From positions 1 through 32,901 of the forward strand of contig CABRFG010000021.1 in NCBI GenBank assembly GCA_902470095.1: a DNA stretch of 32,901 nt, read 5' to 3'. The position numbers and the translations under genes are program-made. Within the stretch, counting starts at the first letter, position 1. Every line of letters starts with the position of its first letter. Under the pieces are notes generated by a model that was not told the DNA's origin, did not search any database, and was given only the letters and a program-made list of their open reading frames with translations. Of this stretch, positions 21,104 to 29,697 are shown in pieces. Source of the stretch: an uncultured Collinsella sp. Its GTDB lineage: Bacteria > Actinomycetota > Coriobacteriia > Coriobacteriales > Coriobacteriaceae.

Positions 21104-22129
21104 CTACAGGACAGCCGCCAACGCGTCGATATCCCCCCGCGTCGTGGCCCAGCTGGTGCAAAAGCGCACCACCGTGTGGGTATCGTCGTACTTTTCCCAG
21201 TACTCGATCGCCGCATGCTCGCGAATGCGGGCCATGTCCTCGTTGGGCAGAATCACGAACTGCTGGTTTGTGGGCGTCTCCAAGAAGAACCGGTAGCCGC
21301 GCTCGTGCAGCACGCGACGCAGCGCCTGAGCGGTCTCAATCGCCTGGCGACCAATCTCAAAATACAGGCCGTCAGTAAAGAGCGCCTCAAACTGCACGCC
21401 CGTCAGGCGGCCCTTGGCCAACAGCGCGCCGTGCTGCTTAATACGCGGAATGGGGTGCGCCGGGGCGTGCATGCCGCAGAACACCACAGCCTCGCCGCAG
21501 AGCGCACCGCACTTGGTGCCGCCGATGTAGAACACGTCACACAGCTGCGCCAGCTCGGGCAGGGTAATGTCGCACTCATCGGCCGCCAGCGCATAGGCCA
21601 GACGAGCACCGTCCACAAACAGCGGAATCTCGCGCTTCTGGCACACCGCGTGAATCGCCGCGAGCTCGGCCTTGGAGTACAGCGTGCCGTACTCGGTCGA
21701 TAGACTCACGTACACGGCACCCGGAAACACCGTGTGCTCGTAGCTCTCGTTTTCGTAGAACACCTGGATATAGTTCTCGAGGTCCTCGGCGTGCATCTTG
21801 CCCTCGTAGCCGGGGATGGTGAGTACCTTGTGGCCGCCAAACTCGATGGCGCCCGCCTCGTGGCAGGCGACGTGACCAGTCTCGGCAGCAACGACGCCCT
21901 CGTACGGCGCGAGCAGCATGTCAATCACCGTGGCGTTAGCCTGCGTGCCGCCCACCAGGAAAAACACGTCGGCGTCAGGCACCTGGCAGGCCTCGCGAAT
22001 AAGTTGCTTGGCACGCTCGGTATGTGCATCGGTACCGTAGCCGGGCTGCGGCTCCATATTGGTGTCGACGAGCGCCTGCAGCACCGCCGGGTGTGCGCCG
22101 TGGGAATAATCGTTGTTAAACGCGAGCAT
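21104..22129 (-). CDS. ltaE: Low-specificity L-threonine aldolase-type PLP enzyme
   Basis: The 341-residue fold-type I PLP enzyme cleaves L-threonine or allo-threonine to glycine and acetaldehyde. The PLP-binding lysine is Lys206 in FYIGGTKCGAL. His86 (ETGHVACHEAG) stacks on the cofactor, and Asp173 and Arg176 are in VDGARLAYAL. The N-terminal FNNDYSHGAHPAVLQAL and GTQANATV segments are standard. Related beta-eliminating lyases in this family (some act on phenylserine) are an alternative. AGAGGA lies 6-7 nt before ATG 22129. A terminator follows, so it is monocistronic or at the end of a short unit. Confidence 0.9.
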   Translation of the reverse strand: MLAFNNDYSHGAHPAVLQALVDTNMEPQPGYGTDAHTERAKQLIREACQVPDADVFFLVGGTQANATVIDMLLAPYEGVVAAETGHVACHEAGAIEFGGHKVLTIPGYEGKMHAEDLENYIQVFYENESYEHTVFPGAVYVSLSTEYGTLYSKAELAAIHAVCQKREIPLFVDGARLAYALAADECDITLPELAQLCDVFYIGGTKCGALCGEAVVFCGMHAPAHPIPRIKQHGALLAKGRLTGVQFEALFTDGLYFEIGRQAIETAQALRRVLHERGYRFFLETPTNQQFVILPNEDMARIREHAAIEYWEKYDDTHTVVRFCTSWATTRGDIDALAAVL

Positions 22130-22174
22130 GGCAATCCTCTCTTACCGGGTATCGGTCAGATGATTCAAACGGAG

Positions 22175-23038
22175 CTATTGTACGCCGTTGGGATAGGCAA
22201 TACGCGCGGCAAGGCACTCAAGCGCCAGCACCAGGGCAAAGCCGCAGATCACGTCACTCAAAAAATGCGCTCCGATCACGATACGGCCAAAGGCGACAAG
22301 CGCCGCGACCACAGCCGCCATCCAAAAGACCACCCGGCGGCGCGACGGCTTTTCCTTAAAGGCCGCTGCGGGAAGCCCGGCGAGCATCAGGCCAATCGCC
22401 GCATGCGCGGTGTGTCCACTCGCGAACGACTTAAAGCCGTCCTTGATTACGCCGGCGGCGATATAGCTCCACTTGTCGGGGTTGCCAATCACCCACCACG
22501 GCTGAAAATTGAGCCCCGGCGTGACCTCGATCACGCGCATGCGCGGACGCGACCACAGCGGCTTGACGATCACGTTGAGGATAATGGCCTGAGCGACCCA
22601 CACGGCAAGCACCATCAACGCCCAGCGCCTGAGCTCATCGGGCTCGGTCGCGCGCGTGAGGCGATAGATGATAAGGTTGGCGGCGATGACCAGCACAAAC
22701 GTCAGCACCAGCTGAACGGCGATGAGTTTACCGCTAACCCGCAGGGACGAAACGATCTCGTAGCCGGCCAGGCCAACGTTGACGAGGATGCCGAGCACGG
22801 CAAGCCATTTGCTCCCCCTGGAGTCGGGACGCATCGCGCGTACGAGCATAACGCCCGCGACGCTCGCCGTCAGCTCGAACGGCAGCTCGCCGGCGGCCTC
22901 GATAAAACGGCCGTACATGCTGCCGATATTGAACAGCGCGCTCGAGATCTGATAATCGAAGAAACTGCCCACGCCCAGACAAAGGCACAGGATAACCGCG
23001 ATAATGGCGACATCTTTCTTATAGATGTATCCGAACAT
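22175..23038 (-). CDS. PAP2-family phosphatase, integral membrane
   Basis: The 287-residue membrane protein has six or more TM segments and the three PAP2 motifs in the C-terminal half: KPLWSRPR, FASGHTAHAAIG (Ala in place of the usual Pro of PSGH) and GRIVIGAHFLSDV. Such enzymes dephosphorylate undecaprenyl pyrophosphate or phosphatidate at the outer face of the membrane. ATG 23038 is chosen because GAAAGGAAAG precedes it. The frame stays open to 23269, but that extension reads through structured element copy 3 and overlaps the mfd stop. A hairpin at 23081-23102 (GGGGCAAAG with CTTTGTCCC) lies in the leader region. The substrate cannot be decided from the sequence. Confidence 0.86.
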   Translation of the reverse strand: MFGYIYKKDVAIIAVILCLCLGVGSFFDYQISSALFNIGSMYGRFIEAAGELPFELTASVAGVMLVRAMRPDSRGSKWLAVLGILVNVGLAGYEIVSSLRVSGKLIAVQLVLTFVLVIAANLIIYRLTRATEPDELRRWALMVLAVWVAQAIILNVIVKPLWSRPRMRVIEVTPGLNFQPWWVIGNPDKWSYIAAGVIKDGFKSFASGHTAHAAIGLMLAGLPAAAFKEKPSRRRVVFWMAAVVAALVAFGRIVIGAHFLSDVICGFALVLALECLAARIAYPNGVQ

Positions 23039-23138
23039 GCTTTCCTTTCGGTCGGGCGAAGGGTCGACCCGCAACGTGGTGGGGCAAAGATAGCTTTGTC
23101 CCATAAATACCCTTACAGGTTGAGCATAAGTGAGCGAT

Positions 23139-23249
23139 AACGTTCCATTTGTGGCAAGGTGGCCCGAAGGAGGAGGGAAGCGTACTTGCGTACGCGACCG
23201 ACGAGTGAGGGTCAGATTGCCCGAATGGAGCGTTTGCAGCGTCGACCCG
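23139..23249 (+). ncRNA. Candidate structured RNA element, copy 3 (short form)
   Basis: P1 (23139-23149 with 23224-23234, one U-G on the plus strand), P2 (23160-23165 with 23209-23214, one G-U) and P3 (23180-23185 with 23190-23195) are present with unpaired CAAGG, GATTG and GCAGCGTCG. P4 is missing: the element runs straight into the mfd stop codon at 23250-23252. The two variable pairs are wobbles only if the plus strand is the RNA. Confidence 0.55.
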
Positions 23250-26200
23250 CTAGTCGTCGTCGCTAGCACCCAGCTGTTGCAGCAGCATGAGCGCCGCCGC
23301 CACCGGGCCGGTGCCGTCGTTGGCGTCGAGGCCGCGGCCCAGGCCGCTGCCCGCGCCGGCGCCCGCCTTGTAGGGCACCGACAGCTTGCGGCTCTTGGGG
23401 AAGTTCACCGCGCCATAGCGGGTCTTAAGTTCAAAGGCCACTTTCTTGGGCACCTCGACGCCCAAAAACGTGATGCGTCCGCCGCTGAGCGTGACACTCT
23501 CGAGCCCCAAGCGCTCGCCGCGGATGCGGATACGCGCGCGGTTGAACAGGTTGAGTCCCGCCAACGGCAGCTCGCCATGCGCGGCCTCGGTCTCCTCCTG
23601 CACCTCGTCGATACTCTCCAAGTCCTCAGCCGCCGCGAGCTTGCGGTACACGAGCACGCGCTGGTCCACCGCCGGCATGTACTCCTCGGACAAGAAGTAG
23701 TCTGCCGGCAGGTTGATGCCCACGCTCGCCGCCTCCACGCCGGCATCGTCATCGCCGCGCGCCTCGGCCACGGCCTGTCCCAGCATCTGCGTAAACAGGT
23801 CAAAGCCCACGCTCGACAGGTTGCCGTGCTGCTCGGCACCCATGAGCGAACCGGCACCGCGGATCTCCAGATCGCGCATGGCGATGCGCATGCCGCTGCC
23901 CAGGTCCTGGAACTCGGAAAGCGCGGTCAGACGCGCCGTGGCCTCCTCGGTGAGCGGCAGCTCACCCGGGAACATAAAGTACGCGTATGCCTGCGTGGCC
24001 GAGCGGCCAACACGGCCCTTGAGCTGGTAGAGCTGTGCCAGGCCCAAGCGCTGCGAGTCCTCGATGATCAGCGTGTTGGCCGTTGCGTTGTCGATGCCGC
24101 TCTCCACGATGGTCGTGGCGATGAGCACGTCGATCTTCTTGGTCGCGAACTCGATCATCACGTCCTCGACCTCGCGCGGGCTCATCTTGCCGTGCGCCAC
24201 GCCCACGCGCGCCTCGGGCGCGGCCTCGTGCACGCGCGCCACGGCATCATCGATGGTCTTGACGCGGTTGGACACGTAATACACCTGACCGCCGCGGCCC
24301 ACCTCCAGGCGAATCGCCGCACTCACCACGTCGGGGTCGTACTCCCCCACGTGCACGATCACGGGACGACGCCCGGTCGGCGGTGTGGTGATCAGGCTCA
24401 TGTCGCGCACGCCGCTCGTGGCCATCTGCATGGTTCGCGGAATAGGCGTTGCCGAAAGCGTGAGCACGTCGATTTGCTCGCGCAGGTTCTTGAGCTGCTC
24501 CTTGTGCTGCACACCAAAGCGCTGCTCCTCGTCGATGATCGCCAGGCCCAGGTTCTTGGGGTTCACATCGGCAGAAAGCAAGCGGTGCGTGCCGATGAGC
24601 ACGTCGATCGTGCCCTCGGCAAACGCCTTGAGCGCGCGCTTCTGCTGCGCCGGCGTGCGGAAGCGGCTGAGCACCTCGACCTCCAGACCAAACGGGGCAA
24701 AGCGCTCAAAGAAGGTCTCGTAGTGCTGCTGGGCCAGAATGGTTGTGGGGCAGAGCACCATGACCTGACGGCCGGAGTCCACACACTTAAAGGCAGCGCG
24801 CAGGGCGACCTCGGTCTTGCCAAAGCCCACGTCGCCGCAGAGCAGGCGGTCCATGGGCTTGGGCGCCTCCATGTCGGCCTTAATATCGGCGATAGCCTCC
24901 AGCTGGTCGCGCGTCTCGTCGTAAGGGAAGCTCTCCTCCATCTCGATCTGCTCGGGCGTGTCGGGCGGGCAGGCGATACCGGTAATCGACGAGCGGCGCG
25001 TATACAGGTCGACCAGGTCAAACGCCAGCTTTTTGGCGTTCTTGCGCGCCTTGTTGGTGGCGCGTGTCCAGTCGGCGGTGTTGAGCCTGGTCAGACGCGG
25101 CTTATCGCCGTCGGGGCCAACATAGCGCGTGATGCGGTCGACCTGCTCGAGCGGCACGTAGAGCTTGTCGCCGTCGGCATATTCCAGCAAAAAGTAGTCG
25201 CGCTCCTTGCCGCCCACTTCCTGGCGCGCGATCTCGCTAAAGAGCGCGATGCCGTGGGTGGCGTGCACCACGTAGTCGCCCGGCTTAAACGGGAACGTGA
25301 TCTGCGTAATGTCCACCTTGCGGCGGCTGCGCGCGCGGTTGGCGTCCATGCGGGCGTTGAGATCGGCGATCGAGAACACGGCCAGGTTGGCATCGGGCAC
25401 CACTACGCCCTGCGGCAAGGCGGCATCGACAAAGGTCACACGTCCGCGCGAAATAGTGGGCACGGCGGCGCCGGCGGCAGCCTGGTCGGCACCCGCCTCG
25501 AGCGAGCGGGCGTTGAGCGCGTCGGCCTTACGCTCGCGAATGGAAGCATGGGCCTCCTGGCGTGCGGCACGGTCGGCGGAATCCGCCGCTGCCACGCGTA
25601 CGCGCTCGCCAATGACGCCGGCATTTTCGGGCGCGGCCGTCAGCGACTCCTCAAAGGTAATGCCCTCGTCGCCAAAGGTGAGCTCCATCGACTCGCGCGC
25701 ACCGCGATCGGGGATGGCAAACACGCAGGCATAGCGCTTGCCCACGACTTCCTGAATGCGCGTCATAAAACGGTTGTCCGAGCCCGCGATGGCCGGCTGC
25801 TCAATCTTAAGCTCTGCCGTAACCGCACCGCCCGCGCGAATCAGGCTCACATAGTTCAGGCGCTGCTGGGCACCAAAATCGAGCTGCTGGGCACGTACAT
25901 ACAGGCCATCCAGTCGGTCAATCCCCGCCTCGCCGGCACGGGCCTCGATATCCTCGTAGGCACGCAGGCAGTCGTCGAACAGCGAGCGCGGCTCGGACAG
26001 CACCACGAGTGCCTTGCCGCTCACATGCGACAGCGGGCTCACGGTCTGGCCGTACATCACCGGCAAAAAGCGGTCGAGCTCAGGCGTGACGATGCGCGCA
26101 TCCACCATCTCGAGCAGCGCCGCCAACTTGCTGTCGTCCTGGCTGGCGCGGTAGAGCGCCACATGCATGTTGTGGACGGCCTCGTCGGTGAGCGCCAGCT

Positions 26201-26882
26201 CGCGACAGGGGAAGATCTCGATGCTATCCTCGTTGCCGATGGTCTGCCCCGTGGAGCTCACCATGCGGCGGATGCGATCGATCTCGTCGCCAAAAAACTC
26301 GATGCGCACGGGCGCCTTTTCCTGCGCGGGAAACACCTCGACGGTGTCGCCGTGCACGCGGAACAGGCCGGGCGCGTCGGCGGCGCCGGCATTGGTGTAG
26401 CCCATGCCCACTAGGCGCTGCGGCACCTCGTCAAAGGGAATCTCCTCGCCCACCGCAAAGGTCGTGGACTCCCAATAGTGGCTCTCGACCGGCGGCACAC
26501 AACGCAGCAGCGCGCGAGCCGAGGCGACCATGATGCAATTGTCTCCGCGCACGATGCGTCCCAGTGCCTCGCAGCGCTGCGCCACCACGGCATCGTCGGG
26601 CGCCTGCTCGCGCCACGGATAGTTCTTGCGCTCGGGAAAACGGCACACGTGCGCTAGGCCCACGTAGGCGGCAAGGCTGCGCGCGGCTCGATCGGCCGCA
26701 TCCTCGCCGCTCACAATGTAGACCGTCGGGCGCGGACGGCGCGCAAACTGGGCGGCCGCCATAAGCGTGCGGCCCGACTGCGACACGGCCAGCGTCACGT
26801 CCTCGCCGGCATCGAGTCCGGCCTCGACGGTCTGCAGCGCCTCGGCAGTGTAGAGCTGCGCGGCTATACGGTGAATGAGCAT
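23250..26882 (-). CDS. mfd: Transcription-repair coupling factor Mfd
   Basis: Mfd removes stalled RNA polymerase from DNA lesions and recruits UvrA. The 1210-residue protein has the UvrB-like N-terminal module (GDTVEVFPAQEKAPVRIEFFGDEID), an RNA-polymerase interaction domain near residues 530-590 (FKPGDYVVHATHGIALF, LEYADGDKLYVP), RecG-like helicase motifs GDVGFGKTEVALRAAF (about 682) and DEEQRFGVQHKE (about 781), and a C-terminal D7 domain. Length is normal. ATG 26882 is chosen for GGAGGA 5 nt upstream; an in-frame extension to 26909 would run into the terminator behind nth. Structured element copy 3 begins at its stop codon. Confidence 0.96.
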   Translation of the reverse strand: MLIHRIAAQLYTAEALQTVEAGLDAGEDVTLAVSQSGRTLMAAAQFARRPRPTVYIVSGEDAADRAARSLAAYVGLAHVCRFPERKNYPWREQAPDDAVVAQRCEALGRIVRGDNCIMVASARALLRCVPPVESHYWESTTFAVGEEIPFDEVPQRLVGMGYTNAGAADAPGLFRVHGDTVEVFPAQEKAPVRIEFFGDEIDRIRRMVSSTGQTIGNEDSIEIFPCRELALTDEAVHNMHVALYRASQDDSKLAALLEMVDARIVTPELDRFLPVMYGQTVSPLSHVSGKALVVLSEPRSLFDDCLRAYEDIEARAGEAGIDRLDGLYVRAQQLDFGAQQRLNYVSLIRAGGAVTAELKIEQPAIAGSDNRFMTRIQEVVGKRYACVFAIPDRGARESMELTFGDEGITFEESLTAAPENAGVIGERVRVAAADSADRAARQEAHASIRERKADALNARSLEAGADQAAAGAAVPTISRGRVTFVDAALPQGVVVPDANLAVFSIADLNARMDANRARSRRKVDITQITFPFKPGDYVVHATHGIALFSEIARQEVGGKERDYFLLEYADGDKLYVPLEQVDRITRYVGPDGDKPRLTRLNTADWTRATNKARKNAKKLAFDLVDLYTRRSSITGIACPPDTPEQIEMEESFPYDETRDQLEAIADIKADMEAPKPMDRLLCGDVGFGKTEVALRAAFKCVDSGRQVMVLCPTTILAQQHYETFFERFAPFGLEVEVLSRFRTPAQQKRALKAFAEGTIDVLIGTHRLLSADVNPKNLGLAIIDEEQRFGVQHKEQLKNLREQIDVLTLSATPIPRTMQMATSGVRDMSLITTPPTGRRPVIVHVGEYDPDVVSAAIRLEVGRGGQVYYVSNRVKTIDDAVARVHEAAPEARVGVAHGKMSPREVEDVMIEFATKKIDVLIATTIVESGIDNATANTLIIEDSQRLGLAQLYQLKGRVGRSATQAYAYFMFPGELPLTEEATARLTALSEFQDLGSGMRIAMRDLEIRGAGSLMGAEQHGNLSSVGFDLFTQMLGQAVAEARGDDDAGVEAASVGINLPADYFLSEEYMPAVDQRVLVYRKLAAAEDLESIDEVQEETEAAHGELPLAGLNLFNRARIRIRGERLGLESVTLSGGRITFLGVEVPKKVAFELKTRYGAVNFPKSRKLSVPYKAGAGAGSGLGRGLDANDGTGPVAAALMLLQQLGASDDD

Positions 26883-26907
26883 GCTGTTCCTCCGGCATCG
26901 CAACGCC

Positions 26908-26935
26908 AAAAGCCCGCCGGGGCAAGCTCGGCGGG
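26908..26935 (-). terminator. Rho-independent terminator between nth and mfd
   Basis: CCCGCCG (26913-26919) pairs with CGGCGGG (26929-26935). On the minus strand it is followed by CTTTTGG (four T at 26908-26911). It lies upstream of the mfd ribosome binding site, so mfd needs its own promoter or read-through. Confidence 0.65.
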
Positions 26936-27039
26936 TCGTACGTCAAATACATTGTCTGTCATGGTAACGCATGGAGAGGACTCCGGCTCAAGGGCAAACC
27001 CAGCCCCGCAAAAAACGCCAGACGAAGATGCGTTCCGCC

Positions 27040-27705
27040 CTACCCCGCTACGCGCACGCTGGGGCACAAATCTGCCAGCGGACACTCGTCACACTTGGGT
27101 TTGCGGGCGTCGCAGATCTCGCGACCGAAGGTGATCCACTGATGGTTAACCGACTCCCAATACTCGTGCGGCAAGATCTTGAGCAGATCCTGCTCGGTCT
27201 TGAGCGGCTCTTTGGCGTGCGTCTTGGGACTCAGCATCAGGCGATGCGCGATACGGTTGACGTGCGTATCCACCGCGATGCCTTCCACGATGCCATACCC
27301 CACGTTGAGCACGATGTTCGCCGTCTTGCGCCCCACACCCGGCAGTTTGACGAGCTCCTTCATATCCGCCGGCACTACACCGCCGTAATCGGCAACGATC
27401 ATCTGCGCGGCCTCCACGGCGTGTTTGGCCTTGCTCTTGTAGAAGCCAAGCGACTTGATCGTGTCCGCCACGTCGGCAACACTCGCCCCGGCCATGGCCT
27501 CGGGCGTGGGCCACTGGGCAAACAGCCGCGGCGTCACCTTGTTGACTTGCGCGTCGGTCGTTTGCGCCGAGAGCAGCACCGCGATGAGCAGCCTAAAGGG
27601 ATTCTCGTGGTCCAAGAAGCACTCGACCGGGCCATAGCGACGGTTAAGGCGCTCGCACACCTCGATGGCGCGCTCGCGTTTGGCGGCATTGGTCTCGCGT
27701 GGCAT
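27040..27705 (-). CDS. nth: Endonuclease III
   Basis: Nth is a bifunctional DNA glycosylase/AP lyase that removes oxidised pyrimidines. The 221-residue protein has the helix-hairpin-helix LPGVGRKTANIVLNV with catalytic Lys127, catalytic Asp146 in VDTHVNRI, and the [4Fe-4S] ligands C-x6-C-x2-C-x5-C at the C terminus (CDARKPKCDECPLADLC). All key residues are intact. ATG 27705 is chosen because GAGGAG lies 6 nt upstream; an upstream Met at 27729 lacks a site. It is followed by mfd on the same strand after a terminator, so two DNA-repair genes are neighbours. Confidence 0.96.
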   Translation of the reverse strand: MPRETNAAKRERAIEVCERLNRRYGPVECFLDHENPFRLLIAVLLSAQTTDAQVNKVTPRLFAQWPTPEAMAGASVADVADTIKSLGFYKSKAKHAVEAAQMIVADYGGVVPADMKELVKLPGVGRKTANIVLNVGYGIVEGIAVDTHVNRIAHRLMLSPKTHAKEPLKTEQDLLKILPHEYWESVNHQWITFGREICDARKPKCDECPLADLCPSVRVAG

Positions 27706-27768
27706 AACGACTCCTCGGCTCGGCGGCATAACAAACCTATGGGCACGATTGTCCCACGTATGGGGTCT

Positions 27769-29571
27769 TTACGCCTCCAAAAATGCGCCGGTCTGGCGGC
27801 CCCACAGGCTTGCGTACTCGCCGCCAGCCTCGACAAGCTGCGCATGCGTACCGTCCTCGACAATCTCGCCGTCCGCCAGTACCACGATGCGGTCGAGCGC
27901 CGCCACGGTGGACAGGCGATGTGCCACCACAATGGAGGTGCGGCCGCGCATCAGGTTCTCGAGCGCCTCCTGCACCAGCGCCTCGGACTCGCTGTCCAAG
28001 GCAGACGTCGCCTCGTCGAGCACCAGGATCGGCGCATCGGTCAGAATAGCGCGGGCAATGGCCACGCGCTGGCGCTGGCCGCCCGAAAGCTTAACGCCCC
28101 GCTCGCCCACCATGGTGTCAAAGCCACGGGGCGGGCGGTCGATAAACTCGGTCGCATTAGCCAAGCGAGCCGCTTCGCGGATCTGCTCGTCGGTAGCGTC
28201 GGGGCGGCCGTAGGCGATATTCTCGCGAATGGAGCGATGGAACAGCAGCGCCTCCTGCGGCACGTAGGCAACTTGGCGGCGCAGGCTCTGCTGCGTGCAG
28301 CGCGAAACGTCCTGGCCGTCCACGAGCACGCGGCCGACCTGTACGTCGTCCAGGCGCAGCAACAGCTTGGTGAGTGTCGTCTTGCCCGAGCCCGATTTGC
28401 CCACCAGGCCCACGCGCTGGCCCGCCGCCACATGGAGCGTCAGGTCGTCGAACACGCTCTCGCCCGCCGCGGCATCACGGTATGCAAAGCTCAAGTGCTC
28501 AAAATCAATCGCGCCCTCGCTCACCTTGAGCTCGGGGGCGTTCTCGTCGTCTGCCACCAGACACGGCTCGTCCAGCACGCGCGTCATCTCGGCCGCATCG
28601 CCCAGCGCGCGGTTGATGCGCTGCATCATGGAGCTCACGTAGTTCAGACGCATGGTGAGGTTGTACGTATAGGTAAAGATCATGACGAGCGCGCCGGCAG
28701 AGATGCCAAACCACGCGTTGCCGCCCGCGACGAACACACTCACCACGGCCATGGTGATAACGATAAGGCCCGAGGTCGTAAAGTTGCGTTGCATCATGGC
28801 GTGCATCGATACCGTTTCGGCATCGCGCGCAGCGCGGTCGGCGGCATCGAACAGGTCGCGCTCAAAGTCCTCGCGCCCACAGGTCTTGACGGCCAGGATA
28901 TTCGTGACCGCATCGGACAGCACGCCCGACAGCTTGTTCTGCGCGGCGGACGTCGCGGCCGAAAGCGGCATGATGCGCTTGTACATAAGCCAGACAAACG
29001 CGATGTAGACGACCATGATGCCCACCAGGATCACGGTAAACGTCGGCACCACCGGGGCGAGTGCTGCCACCGTGCAGACAACCGAGGTGATAGTGGGAAT
29101 GAGCGAATACACCGTCACGTCCACCAGCCCCGTGTAGCCGCTCATAAAACGGCTCGTCTGGCTCACAAGCGATCCGCCAAAACGGCTGGTGTGGAATGTC
29201 ATGGATTGATTGGAGAGCGTGTCGAAGCACAGGCGTGCCAGGTGATAGTTGCCCGCAATCTCGAGCTTGTAGACGGTGTAGTCCTGCAGCTTGGAGAGGA
29301 TTTGGCCCACTAGGTTAACGAGCACGAGTGCCAGAATGTAGGGACCAAAGACCTCAAACACCTGGTCGCCCGCCACGGGGCCGGCCTGGACGCGGTCGAC
29401 GATAAGGGCCATCACGTAGGTGTTGGCAAACGTAAGCAAAAAGATATAGCCCGCCGACGAGAACACCGAGAGAAAAACAATCAACGGCTGTGTGCGCGTG
29501 ACGTCCCAAAAACGCTGCAGCGTGCGACGTACGGTGGAGCGTTTGAGCGGACTGGTGCTTCTCTGAGACAT
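27769..29571 (-). CDS. ABC exporter half-transporter (MsbA/MdlB-like)
   Basis: The 600-residue protein fuses an N-terminal six-helix type IV (ABC1 exporter) membrane domain (about 25-320) to a C-terminal ATPase. Walker A GKSGSGKTTL is near residue 388, the Q-loop is YVPQEALLF, the signature LSGGQRQR is near 494, Walker B is ILVLDEATSALD and the H-loop is VVAHRLS. It should act as a homodimer, or with a partner not present here. Substrate (lipid, peptide or drug) cannot be told. ATG 29571 is chosen for GAAAGGA 5 nt upstream; the frame extends to 29607 without a better site. Single-gene context gives no further clue. Confidence 0.92.
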   Translation of the reverse strand: MSQRSTSPLKRSTVRRTLQRFWDVTRTQPLIVFLSVFSSAGYIFLLTFANTYVMALIVDRVQAGPVAGDQVFEVFGPYILALVLVNLVGQILSKLQDYTVYKLEIAGNYHLARLCFDTLSNQSMTFHTSRFGGSLVSQTSRFMSGYTGLVDVTVYSLIPTITSVVCTVAALAPVVPTFTVILVGIMVVYIAFVWLMYKRIMPLSAATSAAQNKLSGVLSDAVTNILAVKTCGREDFERDLFDAADRAARDAETVSMHAMMQRNFTTSGLIVITMAVVSVFVAGGNAWFGISAGALVMIFTYTYNLTMRLNYVSSMMQRINRALGDAAEMTRVLDEPCLVADDENAPELKVSEGAIDFEHLSFAYRDAAAGESVFDDLTLHVAAGQRVGLVGKSGSGKTTLTKLLLRLDDVQVGRVLVDGQDVSRCTQQSLRRQVAYVPQEALLFHRSIRENIAYGRPDATDEQIREAARLANATEFIDRPPRGFDTMVGERGVKLSGGQRQRVAIARAILTDAPILVLDEATSALDSESEALVQEALENLMRGRTSIVVAHRLSTVAALDRIVVLADGEIVEDGTHAQLVEAGGEYASLWGRQTGAFLEA

Positions 29572-29655
29572 GGGCTTCCTTTCGCGTCTGATAGGGCGAA
29601 ACGCCATTGTTGCACATTGAAGCGCACTTCAGGCAAGCACAATGCAAGAAGCAGC

Positions 29656-29683
29656 GGGGCACCCGCGTTTACGCCGGCGCCCC
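29656..29683 (-). terminator. Weak terminator hairpin after rmuC
   Basis: On the minus strand GGGGCGCC pairs with GGTGCCCC (one wobble) around an inner GC-rich loop, 15 nt after the rmuC stop. The T-run is poor (GCTTCTT), so termination may be partial. Confidence 0.4.
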
Positions 29684-29697
29684 GTCGTCAGATGCAG

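Noticed and set aside
23039..23269. N-terminal extension of the PAP2 protein
   Set aside because: It would read through structured element copy 3 and overlap the mfd stop; a good ribosome binding site precedes ATG 23038.
23130..26414. Very long open frame on the plus strand opposite mfd
   Set aside because: It is a high-GC shadow: mfd on the other strand has full domain conservation, and the plus-strand translation is Arg/His/Ala/Leu-rich without any known domain or ribosome binding site.
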